Positions 45,454 to 57,185 of a DNA stretch of 64,000 nucleotides are shown here, piece by piece (the stretch's first letter is position 1; the number at the start of each line of letters is the position of its first letter). The notes beneath the pieces are model-generated. The model worked only from the letters and a program-made list of their open reading frames with translations. It searched no databases and was not told the origin of the DNA. The DNA comes from Macrotrachela quadricornifera (taxonomy: Eukaryota > Rotifera > Eurotatoria > Philodinida > Philodinidae): positions 1,090,132 to 1,154,131 of the forward strand of contig JAJEKB010021488.1 of NCBI GenBank assembly GCA_022393335.1. The letters run 5' to 3'. The position numbers and the translations under genes are program-made.

Positions 45454-48029
45454 ATGCCTTCTCAATGTTTAAACGGTGGTCAGTCCATAGTAAATCAGTT
45501 TTTCAATGAAACTTACTGTCAATGTGGTCCATGTCATCAGGGTGTACACTGTGAAGATCTGATTCCATACAAAGAGCAGATGCAATTCAATACGGACTAT
45601 GTCTATTTAATCATATATTTAATTGAACTATGTTTGTCACTTCTGAACAATCTGTTCAGTCTTGCAGTATTCCAAGGCAGTAAACGTGTACGTCGTACTA
45701 ACATCGGGATCTACCTTACTCTTTACTCGGTTATAGCTATTACTGGAAATGTGGTACTCGTAGTTGGCCAATTTGTGCAGTACTTCAAAGTTTGAAGTAG
45801 GGGGCCACTCTTTTCATGGCCCGACCCGGCCCAATATGGCCCGGAAATTCTCTAGGCCCGCCCGACCCAACTTATGTTTCGCTCAGCCCGGCCTGGCCCG
45901 GCCCGGTAAAATTTCCTGGCCCGCCAGACCCGGCCCGGGCCCGACAGAATTTTTTTAACGTAAATTTTTCCTCTCAACAAAATATGCGGTTCGTTGCGGT
46001 TATTACAAATGTAATTGTGGTAAAATATTCGGTATTATTTTAAGTGTAACTAGCGAAGATTATCGAACTCACAATAAAAGATTCGCGTACGAAAACTAGT
46101 TAGTTTTTTAATGAGGTACAAACATATTGTCAGGCTATAAAACTTCACAACACTCATTTTACGTAATGCGATATTTTTTGGTATTAGTTTTTTTATCAAG
46201 TTACCTCTAGTAGAAACTAAACCACCTTTTTGACTGAATATACACTTGTTTTTCTTCTATTCAGATAGCGAGCTAGCTGGTTGTTAACGATGATTTATGA
46301 AAAAGGAAGAATCTTTCATATCTAAAGTGTAAAAATGAACTTACGAACATTATATATAGGTATTTGTTTGGCTGAAAGATTTTTCTACCGCGCTCTAGAT
46401 CACTACATAGTCACACTCAACAAAGATTTTAACATAAAAAATTTGAATAAGTTCACAAAGGATTTTCTTATCTTCCGAAAATATTCTAGCCTCTGTAAAT
46501 TTATTCTTTAATCAAAATAGGACGTTTAAAAATCAAATTTAAAGCTCACGCTTTCATATGATGGTCTATTTTTGAGGTAATGCTCCTATGGTTACTTTTT
46601 CCTTAATGAATGTCAATTTTTGAAGATGAAGCTTCACGTGTAGCCGAGAAATAAAACTACTTTGAGGAGTTGCTTGGATTTACTGTACTATTGATTCTTC
46701 CCATATACTTCGAAAACAAACAAAACACACTCATGAGTTCTTTATCAACAGCAAAAATTCCTCAAAATCTTGATAGTAGAATAAACATCAGTTTTCACGT
46801 ACTTCAAATTTATTGACTAGAATAAGATTTCAATAAAAGGAATGTAATGACTGACATTTCCAATCATTAGAATGAGAAATTTTAATTCATGAAAGTAACC
46901 ATTTTTACTAGTAAACTTTCAAATGCATCGAAATACGTGATCATTTCATCGTTCAAAATAAATCTGATTTATTTTTTGAGTCATAGGACTGAATCCTAAA
47001 TATAATTTCTATTATAAAATATTTTTGACGGTTTCCAATAAATAAAACGAGTATATAGTTGCGAAATAACTTAAAAAACAATACTACGTGTCGGGCCGGG
47101 CCGGCCCGGAAAAATGAATGGCCCGCCCGAGCCCAGCCTGACAAAAAGGGTGGCCCGCCCGGCCCGATAAAATATTTCGTTGAGCTGGCCCGGGCCAGAC
47201 CGGGCCGGGTCGGGCTCCGGGCCGGGCATCGGGCCGGGCGGCCCGTTTCGAGCCCTGCTTCAAACCATATCCTTTTGCAAATAATGACGAACTATCTGAA
47301 ACATTTTATTGTTTTGTGGACAAAAATGGACACCAAGTAATATCGTTTCTCTGCCTTTGGCTAAGTGCTTTCGTTGCATTTGATCATGCACTCATTATCG
47401 GCTTTAATTGTAAATTGAATGGATCACGATGGCGATCAATCGTTATATCACTAATTGGCTTTTGCATTACTGCTGCAACTAGCATACCAATGATGATTTA
47501 TCGATGTGAATGGAGTACACGGTATAGAACACCAAGAAAACGAATAACGTCAGGTTTGTTTTATACAGTTACTGTTCTTGCAGGCTTCATCTATGTTCTA
47601 GCAATTTTACTCGTTTTGATTAATTTTGCTTTACGTATGTATAAGTTTGGTAGTAATCCGATTGGTAATAATCCAAATGGTAATAATCTGATGACAGGAA
47701 CGAAAATATTTTGCAAGCTACTGAGATCAAATTTGTTTACATTCATTCCACCGATTGTTTATCTTATTTGTGCCATTCCATATCAAATATGGTTTCCACG
47801 GAAAGGTCCTACACAGCCTTATTTTCACTGTGGAATTTCTACAGTGCAATATGTTTTTAAAGTCATTGTACAAGCATTGCCATATATTCCACCTGTTATC
47901 ACCTGGCTTATATTCATATATCCATCAAATGTTTATATGACTGAATTTTATACCAAGACATGGATAGGAAAGATTTGGATGCAAAAAGTTGCCATGATCA
48001 GTTACAAAGTTGCTCGACGTTCTTCTTAA
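45454..48029 (+). pseudogene. EGF-headed seven-transmembrane receptor split by a transposon
   Basis: Coding parts 45454-45789 and 47265-48029; removing the insertion and one TSD copy joins them in frame (112 + 255 codons, 366 aa). The N-terminus is an EGF-like module (CLNGG, YCQCGPC, GVHCED). TM1 lies at about 50-74 (YLIIYLIELCLSLL), TM2 at 83-107; TM3 to TM7 lie in the second part, including FLCLWLSAFVAFDHALI, GLFYTVTVLAGFIYVLAILL, LFTFIPPIVYLICAIPYQI and LPYIPPVITWLIF. This EGF-7TM architecture, with a TM3-end motif different from DRY, is a rotifer receptor expansion. With the insertion present, a stop (GTT TGA) follows two codons after the junction, so only TM1-TM2 would be made. The reading frames are otherwise clean, so the disruption is recent. 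Confidence 0.85.
45790..47257. mobile_element. 1.47-kb hAT-like non-autonomous element with GC-rich ends
   Basis: Flanked by the direct repeat cttcaaa (45783-45789 and 47258-47264). Both ends are about 160 bp of GC-rich DNA built from variants of cccggcc/gggccgg (left 45797-45950, right 47090-47257), inverted to each other and starkly different from the AT-rich centre. The outer bases are TAGGGGGCC at the left and, inverted, CAGGGCTCG at the right, which suit a hAT element. Seven bases (tttgaag) between the left TSD and TAGGG are the inverse of the TSD, forming cttcaaagtttgaag. No transposase. Confidence 0.87.
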
Positions 48030-49265
48030 AGTACTGGCCAATCTAATTTAGAAATAATCATCATAAATTAACTATCAATATATTATTACTGAAAAGAAAA
48101 GATTTTCAAAAAATAACAAAATTATTTAATAGTGGAGAAAGAAGCCATAAAGAATTGACTATGAAAAGAGTAATTTCAGTAGACGTATTGCTCACTTCAA
48201 TGTAAAAGATGAGTGAGTATTGTTTTAGACTATCTTTTGACAGAGATAAGATAAAGAAGTGGGGTTTTCACCATTGGAAAGAGGATTTGTCAGTGCATCG
48301 ATCGATATAAAATTGCTGAGGTTTATCTTAAATGTAGGTGGTGACCTCTAGCTATCTTTGAAGAGTATATTATTGTTCTTGGATGATACAACGAGTTTTC
48401 AACTTTGAAGAATGTTCTAGAATTGCCAGCTCAAACGCTACAAATCTACGAGGGGCCAAGACTTTTATCTCATTTCGCTCAAAACTTATGAGTTAAACAC
48501 GAACGACGTTTGTTCATTTTTTTTACCTATTTGAACGTGTATATAATACTTTCCAAACCATGTTTAATGGCACTTTCAACTATATTAAGTCACTAGAAAT
48601 ATATATTTCGCTATACAACAACTCTTTTTGTATCAAAATATCATAAGAAGCCATGTTCAGTATTATTTTAATGTTCTACTACACTGTTTAAAGCTCTGGA
48701 CATATTAGAAGACTTTTTAAATTTTTATTTATAATGGTCAGTTTTTTTTAATATTTTTCTGTATATGTGTGTTTTAAAGTCTCTCTCGTCAAAATAGTCC
48801 GATCTTGAATAACATCAAGTGCGCTTCGTGGACTTATGTGTAAAACATATATACAGAAAATAGTGCACATAGTAATTATATTTATGTTATTATCATTTTA
48901 ATTCTTTTATTTTTTTTCTGAAAGTCACTTATATGTTTTGAATATTGGGTATATAAAAATATCTATCATGGTGTTAGAGGATGATGTATATCATCCTCTT
49001 CTCGTTTACATATTGGTTCTCTTTCTGTTCTATACATATATTTTTTTCTGTTCTTGTTATATCATCTCTTAGATTGTTCATTGTTCTCATTTCATCTTCT
49101 TCTCAGCTGTATTAGCTTCATCCTATCTAGTCATTGTCCAGCTTCACCTTTGTTCATATGTAGTACATATAGTGCTGATTTCTTTTCAATAAATTATTAC
49201 CTTCCATCATCTCATCTTTACTGTTCTATCACTTCGAGTGATCGTATCAGATCACTCGCGTACAC
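48030..49265. other. Intergenic DNA
   Basis: No exon seen. A 25-bp fragment related to the 44181 foldback lies near 48260. A pyrimidine-rich tract runs from about 48995 to 49250 before the pogo-like relic. Confidence 0.35.
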
Positions 49266-50742
49266 ATGGACAATGATCAAATTATAAATTCTCATCTATT
49301 ACCGTTAAATGTCGATGGGGATCACATGGATGAAGACTCTGATTCAGACAGTATTTCAATTGCTTCTGATATTGAAGTTCATGATACTGAACTTGTAAAT
49401 GCTGATTTCATTCAACTCAATCTTAATCGTGATGACAACAGCAGTGAAGATGAAATTGAAAATTTAACAAGTTCCAATACTGATAAATTTATTTATATTA
49501 ATCCAACATCATCTTCTTCGACATCCACTGATTCGACAACAGCTGATCTTTTCATTAAACATAGACGTCGACAATAGAATTCAATGGAGAAACTAAAAAT
49601 TATTTCAGAAGTTAACAAAGGTGTTTCTTTGCATGCACTTGAATTGAAATCTTCGTGCACCAGAAAAATGATTCGTGAATAGAAATAAACGAAAATCAAT
49701 TTATCAAATTACTCAGAGACAATATAAAAAATAAAAAAGGTAAAAGAATTTTTGTTGGTAGTACAAAATTAACCTATTATGATTTGGACAAACATATAAT
49801 CACATGGCATCGACCAAAACTAGGTTTGAATCAAGAAGGTCATGAAGTATCCAAAGAAAAGATTACACTTAAAACTATGATTAGACAAGCACAACGATTT
49901 TGTGAGTCAAGTGGAAGTAAACAACCATCAATATGTTGGTATTCAAGTTCTTTTAAAAAGGCATTGATTATCGTTTCAAAAGATTTCATGTTCAGAAGCA
50001 CATGTATTGCTCGATAAATCTTATTCATACTTACGAGGTTTCAGTCAATAAGCCTCATAACGTGGTCCCATGGGTTGCTTTACTGAAACCGATGTGTGTA
50101 ATATGAATGAATCTCCATTGAACTTTTAAGGTGATCCATCAAAGCGTTGTATTAATGATGTGAATACCAAAAATAAAATCGAAGATTATCTGGATGATAA
50201 ACGATTCGCAACAGTTATGTTATGTTTTTCCTTATAATAATTATCGAGTTTAACCTGTACTTTTATTTCAAGGTAAAGGAAGAGTTGGTATTACAGAACA
50301 AAAACTTTATTCATCACATGTCAAAGTGTTTTTCACATCCAAGATATTTATAAATATACTAACTATGAATAAATATATGACTTGAGGGTTAGACAAAGTT
50401 AAAGATGGTAATCGTAAATTTTTCATTATAGATAGCTGCAATTGTTATATGAATGAAGATTTGAAAGAGAAGATGAAGTTTAATGGCGTATGCTTGGCGA
50501 TAATTCCAAAAAGATGCACTCAATACATTCAATTATTGGTTGTACATGTATTCTCAGTATTTAAAAATCATAATTATGATTGTATTGCAGAATTCTTGGA
50601 CTTAAACAGTCCTCGAGCAAAATTAAAGTTACAATCTTCTCAAAAACGTATCCTATGCACACGATTAACTATTTCAGCATGGAATCGTAGCTTGAAATCT
50701 ATTAATTTCATCAAAGCTTTTTGTTCACTTAATTACACATGA
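49266..50742 (+). pseudogene. pogo/Tigger-like DDE transposase relic
   Basis: Starts with an intact acidic frame (MDNDQIINSHLL; Asp/Ser-rich) to 49577. After a stop, frames continue in pieces: a psq-like helix-turn-helix (EKLKIISEVNKGVSLHALE), then a CENP-B-type region (LDKHIITWHR, KITLKTMIRQAQRFCE), a fragment with INDVN-type sequence around 50150, and a well-preserved catalytic segment KFFIIDSCNCYMNEDLKE followed by IIPKRCTQYIQLLVVHVFS, which corresponds to the second Asp and the PNTTSxLQPLD region of this family. Several frameshifts and stops make it inactive. Terminal repeats were not located with confidence. Confidence 0.7.
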
Positions 50743-51602
50743 AACGCTAATTCGGTAATACAACCCAATCATATATAATAACACAAATTTGATCCAGATT
50801 CAGTTAAACCAAATGAACTGAAGGTAGCTCAAGAAATTAATAATTGAAAACCAGTTCAACTTCGACACAAGCAAATGATCTTGACAGATATGTGAACTAT
50901 TTAGAAACTTTTTTCCAGTTGTTTAAATGGAATCATATTCTATTTTTAAAATTGAGTTTTTTTTATTATATGAACAAAATAATGAAATTAGTTGTGAACT
51001 AAGTATTTTATGTATATGATGTAGCATGTTAAAAAATAGAAGTGTTTTTTCTGAAATTGTGTTTGACTAGTAGAATAAACACTTGCTTTTATTTATACAT
51101 TAATGTAGATAAATAAAATATCTATTGCATGATAAAATACTATGGTAGTAAGTGATATTCACGAAATTCATCACTATACGTCTACAAAAACATGACTTTT
51201 TAAAGGACATAATAGAAGGATGATCGAACTGAATGTTGTAAGACAAAATGTCGCGGACAGATAGTTGCAAAAACAAAATGTCGCAGGGCACAACGTTGTA
51301 ATTATAAGATAGTGTTATTTTCAGGCAATACTCTCGTGAAATATACTATAAACAAACCAAAGAAAATATAACTCATTCTAACATAAGAACTAACTTGAAA
51401 GAGCCAGAACTAATCAAGCTTTTGATTAATATCTATAAAATAGAACAATCTATCTCAAAGGAAAAAGCTTATTTTTTTAATTAATGATAATCCGCTTACT
51501 TAATTAGAAGCTAAACTGATTAATCTATCTAACTGACTCATTGATTCAAATATATAGAGGAATAATCATTTGAGTTGCTTTTATTCTACTAAAATACAAG
51601 AA
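50743..51602. other. Intergenic DNA with a short repeated phrase
   Basis: acaaaatgtcgcggaca (51242-51260) is repeated as acaaaatgtcgcagggca (51273-51292), next to gttgtaa in both cases. It may be the right end of the pogo-like element or of another unit. No exon. Confidence 0.4.
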
Positions 51603-52765
51603 ATGTCAAATATCAGTACACTCAAGTTTCAAGAAGGGGAACCCATGGTGGTTCATCGTGGTTTTATATATACATTAAAGCGAAGAATAGCAGTAAAGTA
51701 TATTTTTCGCTGTCAAAGGCGGGATTGTAAAGGCAAATAGGTTTAGAAAATATTTTACAAAACTGAAATCACTCTGATTTACTTTTTAGCATGGTGTCAC
51801 ACAAATTTATCGATAAATAAATTTATGTTTGATACAACAACACATTCACATGCTTCAAATCCAGAACGAATACCTGCTGTTGAAATTAAAAATGATATTA
51901 AAATTAAAGCGGCTACATCTAATGAAGCATCAAGTTCAGTTATACAGTCGTCGTTACGCTCTTTACCTTTAACCGCAGTTAGTAGTCTGCCATCATCTGA
52001 TTCATTAGCGAGAACTGTTCGAAGACAATGTCCAACATTGCCTTTAACTTCATCTTCGCAATTACCTATTGAATTAAGAAAAACCGATTGTGGAGACGAT
52101 TTTATACTTTATCAAGATAATGAAATGATTATTTTACTACAAAAACAAATTTATCTTTATTAAAAGAATGTAAAAATTGGTTTGTAGATGGTATTTTTAA
52201 GGTTGGTTAAAATAATTTCTTGCCTTTAATGATACATATAAATATATATATTTTATATAGGTTTGTCCTAAAGAATTCTACCATTTATTTACATTACATG
52301 CCTTGTTCCACTCGTCTACGGGTTATTAATTGGTAAAAGTGGTACAACAAAATGATTTTCAACCAGAATCAATTCTAAATGAGTTCGAATCAGGCACAAT
52401 CAAAACCATTAAAGAACTTTTTCCGAATGCTGTTCATAGACGTAATGTAAATAAATAAATCTTTTTTTCAAATTAATGTTTTATTTTTTAAGCTGTCTTT
52501 TTCACTATGGACAGTGTATATGGCGTCATATACAAGAGAAAGGTTTATCAACAAAATCTGATGATGATAATAATTTTAGATTAAATGTTAGAAAACTATT
52601 ATCATTACCTTTTGTTCCAGCTTCAGAAGTGATCGAAGCGTTTGAATTAATTGCTGATGAATTCGATGATCAAGCTGACACTCTTGTTGAATATTATGAA
52701 AAGTTATGGATCGGGAAGAAGAAGAAACGAAGTAAGAACAATTTATTTTGTGTAAACTTTGTCTA
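51603..52765 (+). pseudogene. FLYWCH zinc finger plus MULE-type transposase relic
   Basis: An ATG at 51603 opens a FLYWCH module: MVVHRGFIYTLKRR, FRCQRRDCKG and, after a short intron-like gap (51730-51789), NLSINKFMFDTTTHSHA supplying the Cys-Cys-His-His ligands. Next come LPSSDSLARTVRRQCPTLP and DDFILYQDN, then frame-broken pieces reading WFVDG and FYHLFTLHA (first catalytic region), FESGTIKTIKELFPNAVH with Asn-Glu where the family has an Asp, and LFHYGQCIWRHIQEKGLS (CxxH-like region near the third catalytic residue). The last frame to 52765 is clean. This order, FLYWCH then MULE, is common in animal Mutator-like transposases and their domesticated relatives. Stops and shifts in the middle say it is dead. 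A MITE-like end begins at 52772. Confidence 0.7.
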
Positions 52766-53639
52766 AAATGCACTCTGAAAAAAAAGGAGTACTACAGAAC
52801 CATTTTAGGGGTTCTGTGATCGGGTAAAACATAGAACCCTCACAAACGGTTCTGTAGTCAACCTCAAAAACCATTTCATACTCCTCATTAAAAACGGCTC
52901 TGCATGCCGAAAATCATGTCCAAACCTGTATGATTTCTCGAAAGACTGCATCGAATTCATCGCAAACGATTTTATAGTCCACAACCATGCCTTCACTTAT
53001 CATTCTTATGTTGCTTGAGTTGAACCTAAAATAAAAAATCGAATATCAGATAGTTTTTTTTATCTATCAGTTACCAACGTGATTTAAGGAGCCCTCCTCA
53101 CCCCAGCAGAACGACTTTTTCGACGTATTGCCGAATTTTATTTTATTACATAATTTGACAGAGTGAAACGTTTACTTTCAGAATTTGTGTCACTCGTTGA
53201 AGAAAGTTACTGTTTTGATCTGGTTTTTATGAGATTCTGGAAGCTCTATCGCCCTAAGGATGGTGTTGGGAAGATTGGAAATAATTAATTCTGCCTATAA
53301 AACATCTCAGTTCACATCGAATTTAAAGAGAAGAACATAGTCTGCCGATTATTAACTTCAATAATTGGTGAAAAATCACAGAACGATGATTTTATTTTCA
53401 ATAGAGGCGCTATATTCATCGCACTTGATACACTTTTCTTAGATTTTTTTCGCAATTAATTTCGTTTTTTATTAGAATTAGAATGCTAAAGGCATTCGAA
53501 AAATGTATAATACACCTACTTTGAATAAAGGATACATTCAGATTTTTCATCATTCTCGGTTTATGCTTTTCCTATGTTGGAAAAGACTTCTTGCTTTAGC
53601 CTCCATCAAATTAACTCATACTTTTTTTTGTAAGGTGCT
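52766..53639. other. Intergenic DNA with one MITE-like end
   Basis: cactctgaaaaaaaaggagt at 52770, followed by repeats of aaccNtttNNgggttctg, resembles an end of the 41827 foldback family. I did not find its partner end. No exon seen. Confidence 0.4.
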
Positions 53640-54248
53640 GGTAACGCAAAGTTCAAGTAAAATTTTCTTTTTGGGTTTTTTACATATCATCTGGTAGAAA
53701 TCGAGCTGTTCATCACGAATATTAGGTCCTTATTCTCAACAAAGATTCTCTTCCAGTCCAAAAACTCGAAACACTCGTAAAACGTCATTTTCATCAAAAA
53801 TAGATATCTAACCCAAAAATGTGCAAAATTTCCACTTCTTTCTTTTTTTGAGCTTCTAAAAAGGTTTTTTCCAATTTAGCATCGAAAATTGAGTATAGAA
53901 AAGTTGTTAAGTAAACTCCAGTTCTAAAACTCTGCTGATGGTAGCCCTTGACATTGTGTCAAATATAATGTATACAGGTTGATTTTGTAAACCCATCTAG
54001 TTTTTCGATGTAAATGATAGAGACGGTTATCTTACCTCATTCTATTCGGCAAACCACTGGTTACAAAATTACACATTCTTTTGTTTCCTCGACCTGTCCA
54101 CGTAACGGTCCAACTTTCTGGGCGGTTTTTTTTCGGAAAAATTGATCTAGCACTACAACGGTGTGACCGATATGAACTAAGTTTTCTGTGTACTTCTAAT
54201 AACGTTGTCCCAAGCACATACCATAATCAAACTCCTGTCAACAGCTTT

Positions 54249-54688
54249 TTAACCCTTTCGGGACGGGTGGTACACCGTATATACCACAGATTTTTTCTAA
54301 CACAAATATGTTAAGTATTGACGATGGGAAGTAGCTATGTATGCATTAAAATATGCTTATAGTAGTGATGTATATCTAATATGATTGACGTGATTATGCC
54401 CTATTTTCTCCCTTTTCTTTTCTACGTTAACCAACACTAACCGGCGGAAGAAAACGATGATGTGTCGTCTGTAGCACAATTGTCGAACGAAAAACAAAAA
54501 CAATCTTATAACAAATACGAATGTTCAGATTACAATGTAGATCTATGTATTCTGACTTATTTTCGTCGAGACTATCATACTCTAGAGTCATATTAATAAA
54601 CTTTTATGAAAAAGAGAATCATCTGATTCTTAAAATTTTATATTTGTGCTTTTTTTTCAAAAAAATAAACCCGGTCTGAAAGGGTTAA
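54249..54688. mobile_element. 440-bp TTAA-flanked MITE, piggyBac-like
   Basis: TTAA at both borders; ends TTAACCCTTTCGGGACGGG and, inverted, TTAACCCTTTCAGACCGGG. No coding capacity. Its ends differ from the TTAACACATT family, so this is a second TTAA-targeting family in the window. Nested inside the foldback. Confidence 0.82.
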
Positions 54689-54723
54689 TAACCGAACACC
54701 AGACATTAGAAAACATTAGAAAA

Positions 54724-55093
54724 CGTGATTCCGTCACGACGCATTTGCAGCCGTATGATGTTAAATTTCAGAATTTCTAAAACATCCTTTTTTCTTCAGA
54801 TAGCTTGTCATCTAAGCTATAACTTTCTTACAGAAAGCTTTTTGATACTGCCTATAGTTGAGCTAAAAATTTTAACTCTTTACATAACACTCAAGTTCAA
54901 GGCCCATTTTTGGTGATTCCGTCACGTGCTATATTTCAATTATAAAAACATTCTGGATAGATGAAATTTAATGAAACTTTTGTTATATGTAAAGCATAAC
55001 TACTAATGTTTCTTTCTAATAATATCAGCTTTGTTCGACTTACATAAGTTGACATATGAAGGCCACAATCTTAAAAAACGTGATTCCGTCACG
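54724..55093. repeat. Three copies of CGTGATTCCGTCACG
   Basis: Exact 15-mer at 54724-54738 and 55079-55093, and its last 14 bases at 54913-54926. The motif is partly palindromic (cGTGA...TCACg). Spacing is 189 and 166 bp; the sequence between copies is not obviously repeated. Confidence 0.75.
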
Positions 55094-55970
55094 CTTGGAC
55101 AGGTCGTCCTCTTCTTTCCTCTGTTGAGAAAAGTAGATTTTACTGCTGACATAGTCATTTCAAGTGGTATTCCACATTTTTCGCATTTAGAAAAAATTTT
55201 TTGCGTGAAACTAAATACAGATTCTGAATCAGCAAAAAAAATGAGCCGAATGAAGTATCGCTTAACTTAATTTAACAATTTTCGATTTTTCTAAACTTCT
55301 CAAGTGTCGATTGGACGACTAAAATTTTTGTAGATGTGTCAAAAATTGAAAATTGTTAAGTTAACTTAAGTGATATTTCATTTGACCCAGTTTTTGCGCT
55401 AACTCAGGATCTACATTTACTTATTCACAAAAAGTCTTCTTTAAATTCGAAAACCATAGAATGTCGTTTGAAATGGCTATGGTACTAGTGAAAATGAGTT
55501 TTCTCGGCGAAGAAAAGAAATGAAAAAAAAAGGATGTGTAATTTTCGAGTTTGTGGTATAAAGAACAGAATGAGATCAAATAATCGTGTCCATCGCTTAT
55601 GTGAAAAAATAGACGGGTTTACAAAATCAACCTATACACATCATACTTGGCGCAATTCGTAGTGCCAACGCTAGTAGAATTTTATGTCTGAAATTTATCT
55701 AACAACTTTTCTGGAATCAATTTTTAATACTGAATCGGAAAAAATGTTTTCAGAAGCCCAAAAAGAGAAAGAAGTGGAAAATTTTATACATTTCTGGGAT
55801 AAACACCTGCTTTTGATGAAAATGACGTCTTACGAGTGTTTCGAGTTTTTGAACTGAAAGAGAGTCTTTGTTGAGAACAAGGACCTAAAATTCGTGATGA
55901 GCAGCTCGAGCTCTATCAGATGATGTATGAGAAATCCAAAAGCAATATTTCACTTGAAGTTTGAATTGCC

Positions 55971-56509
55971 TGCACTTTATGATAGCTCATGTAAACTAAA
56001 CAGATTGACGTTGGGGTTTTTTGATATTTCATTTTGGAGTCCAGTTATTTATTTTATACTGTTCAGAATTGCAACTTTTTTTTACATGCGTTACCCTTCT
56101 ATAAGTGCCAAAAATCAGTGAAATAAATTTTAAAAAGGCTCAATATGAGCCTCTTCGTTTAAGTGTTTTCTATCGTTTGATATGGTATTGTGTGATTTTA
56201 ATCGACCACAACGAACTAAAAATTTTTCCCAAGATGCCCTTCCATTCTCCTTACTCCCGATTATTTTTCTCCCGAAGATAAAACTTTGATTATATGAAAA
56301 GTTGGTGATAATTCTTTCTATACAGAGCCCACAGCACGAAAAATTTATCAGAAGTCATATTTCATTCCTGAGAGGAAGGAGGAAGACCTAATGTGGTCGT
56401 ACTTAATGAAACAATGGAAAAAGAATTCGGGATAACACAACTATATATAGAATGATAGAACTTCATGTGCTCTCAAATAGTACAATTCCTTTTATATAAT
56501 TTATTTCTG
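55971..56509. other. Gene-free stretch
   Basis: Nothing recognisable. Confidence 0.35.
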
Positions 56510-57185
56510 TGAGGGTAATCCCCTCTACTGGAAGGAGGGTTATGCGTCGAGCAGATATCACAAAAAAAACGAGTTGATGTGTGTTCGTGTGTCCGTGTTT
56601 CCGTGTGTTCGTGTGGTTATTACATGAATGTGTATTGATAGTAGTTTCCCATAAAACTTGACCAAAGGGTAATCGAGGATGGGGAATTCGAATCTGATGT
56701 TAGTTTTAATTAATTATTAATTGATAATTAACTCATTATTAATTGATAATTAATTATCAATATTTTTAATAAAACTTGACCAAAGGGTAATCGAGGGTGG
56801 GGAATTCGAATCTGATGTTAGTTTTGATTAATTATTAATTAATTATTGATTAACAATATTTTTAATAAAACTTGACCAAAGGTAATCGAGGTCGAGGAAC
56901 ACGAATGTGATATTAGTTTAAAAAAATTTTTTTCGAGTACGACTTTTTTAGACAAAGGACCGCTTTTTTTATAAAAGAAATATTTTTTTCTATAAGGGCT
57001 GGCTGAAAAATTTTCGAGGTCGAGAAACATGAGCCTGAGGTTAGTTGGCTCTACTGGAGGAAGGTATACGCAGAATGAATAATTATGTTCGTTTCTTCTT
57101 CAATTAGCAGTTAGTGATAATGATTTTCAACAAAACTTGACCAAAGGTTTATCGAAGGTGAAGAATGTGAATTCGAGGTTGTCTC
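56510..57185. repeat. Degenerate tandem repeat with unit of roughly 95-118 bp
   Basis: The phrase aaaacttgaccaaagggtaa then tcgagg occurs at about 56653, 56771, 56866 and 57133, each followed by gaattcgaatctgatgttag or a variant and by an attaattatt-rich spacer. A second phrase, ctctactggaaggagg, is present at 56523 and 57049, hinting at a longer higher-order unit. A (tgtgttcgtgtgtccg)-type microsatellite lies at 56578-56622. No coding. Confidence 0.82.

Larger units (their letters stand above)
53640..55970. mobile_element. Large diverged foldback of about 2.3 kb with nested MITE
   Basis: The arm 53640-54110 is matched in inverse at 55515-55970: for example ggttgattttgtaaaccca against gggtttacaaaatcaacc, gaatattaggtccttattct against its inverse, and lower-identity pairs around acctcattct/agaatgag. 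Arms are diverged, so the element is old. The centre holds the TTAA-flanked MITE at 54249 and three exact copies of a 14-15-mer listed separately. Confidence 0.7.

Noticed and set aside
45764..47340. Pro/Ala/Arg/Gly-rich frames in the GC-rich blocks
   Set aside because: They come from the cccggcc repeats at the ends of the hAT-like element and exist in several frames at once.
56578..56622. Telomere-like G/T repeat
   Set aside because: The tgtgttcgtgtgtccg phrase is a short local microsatellite and not a telomeric array.
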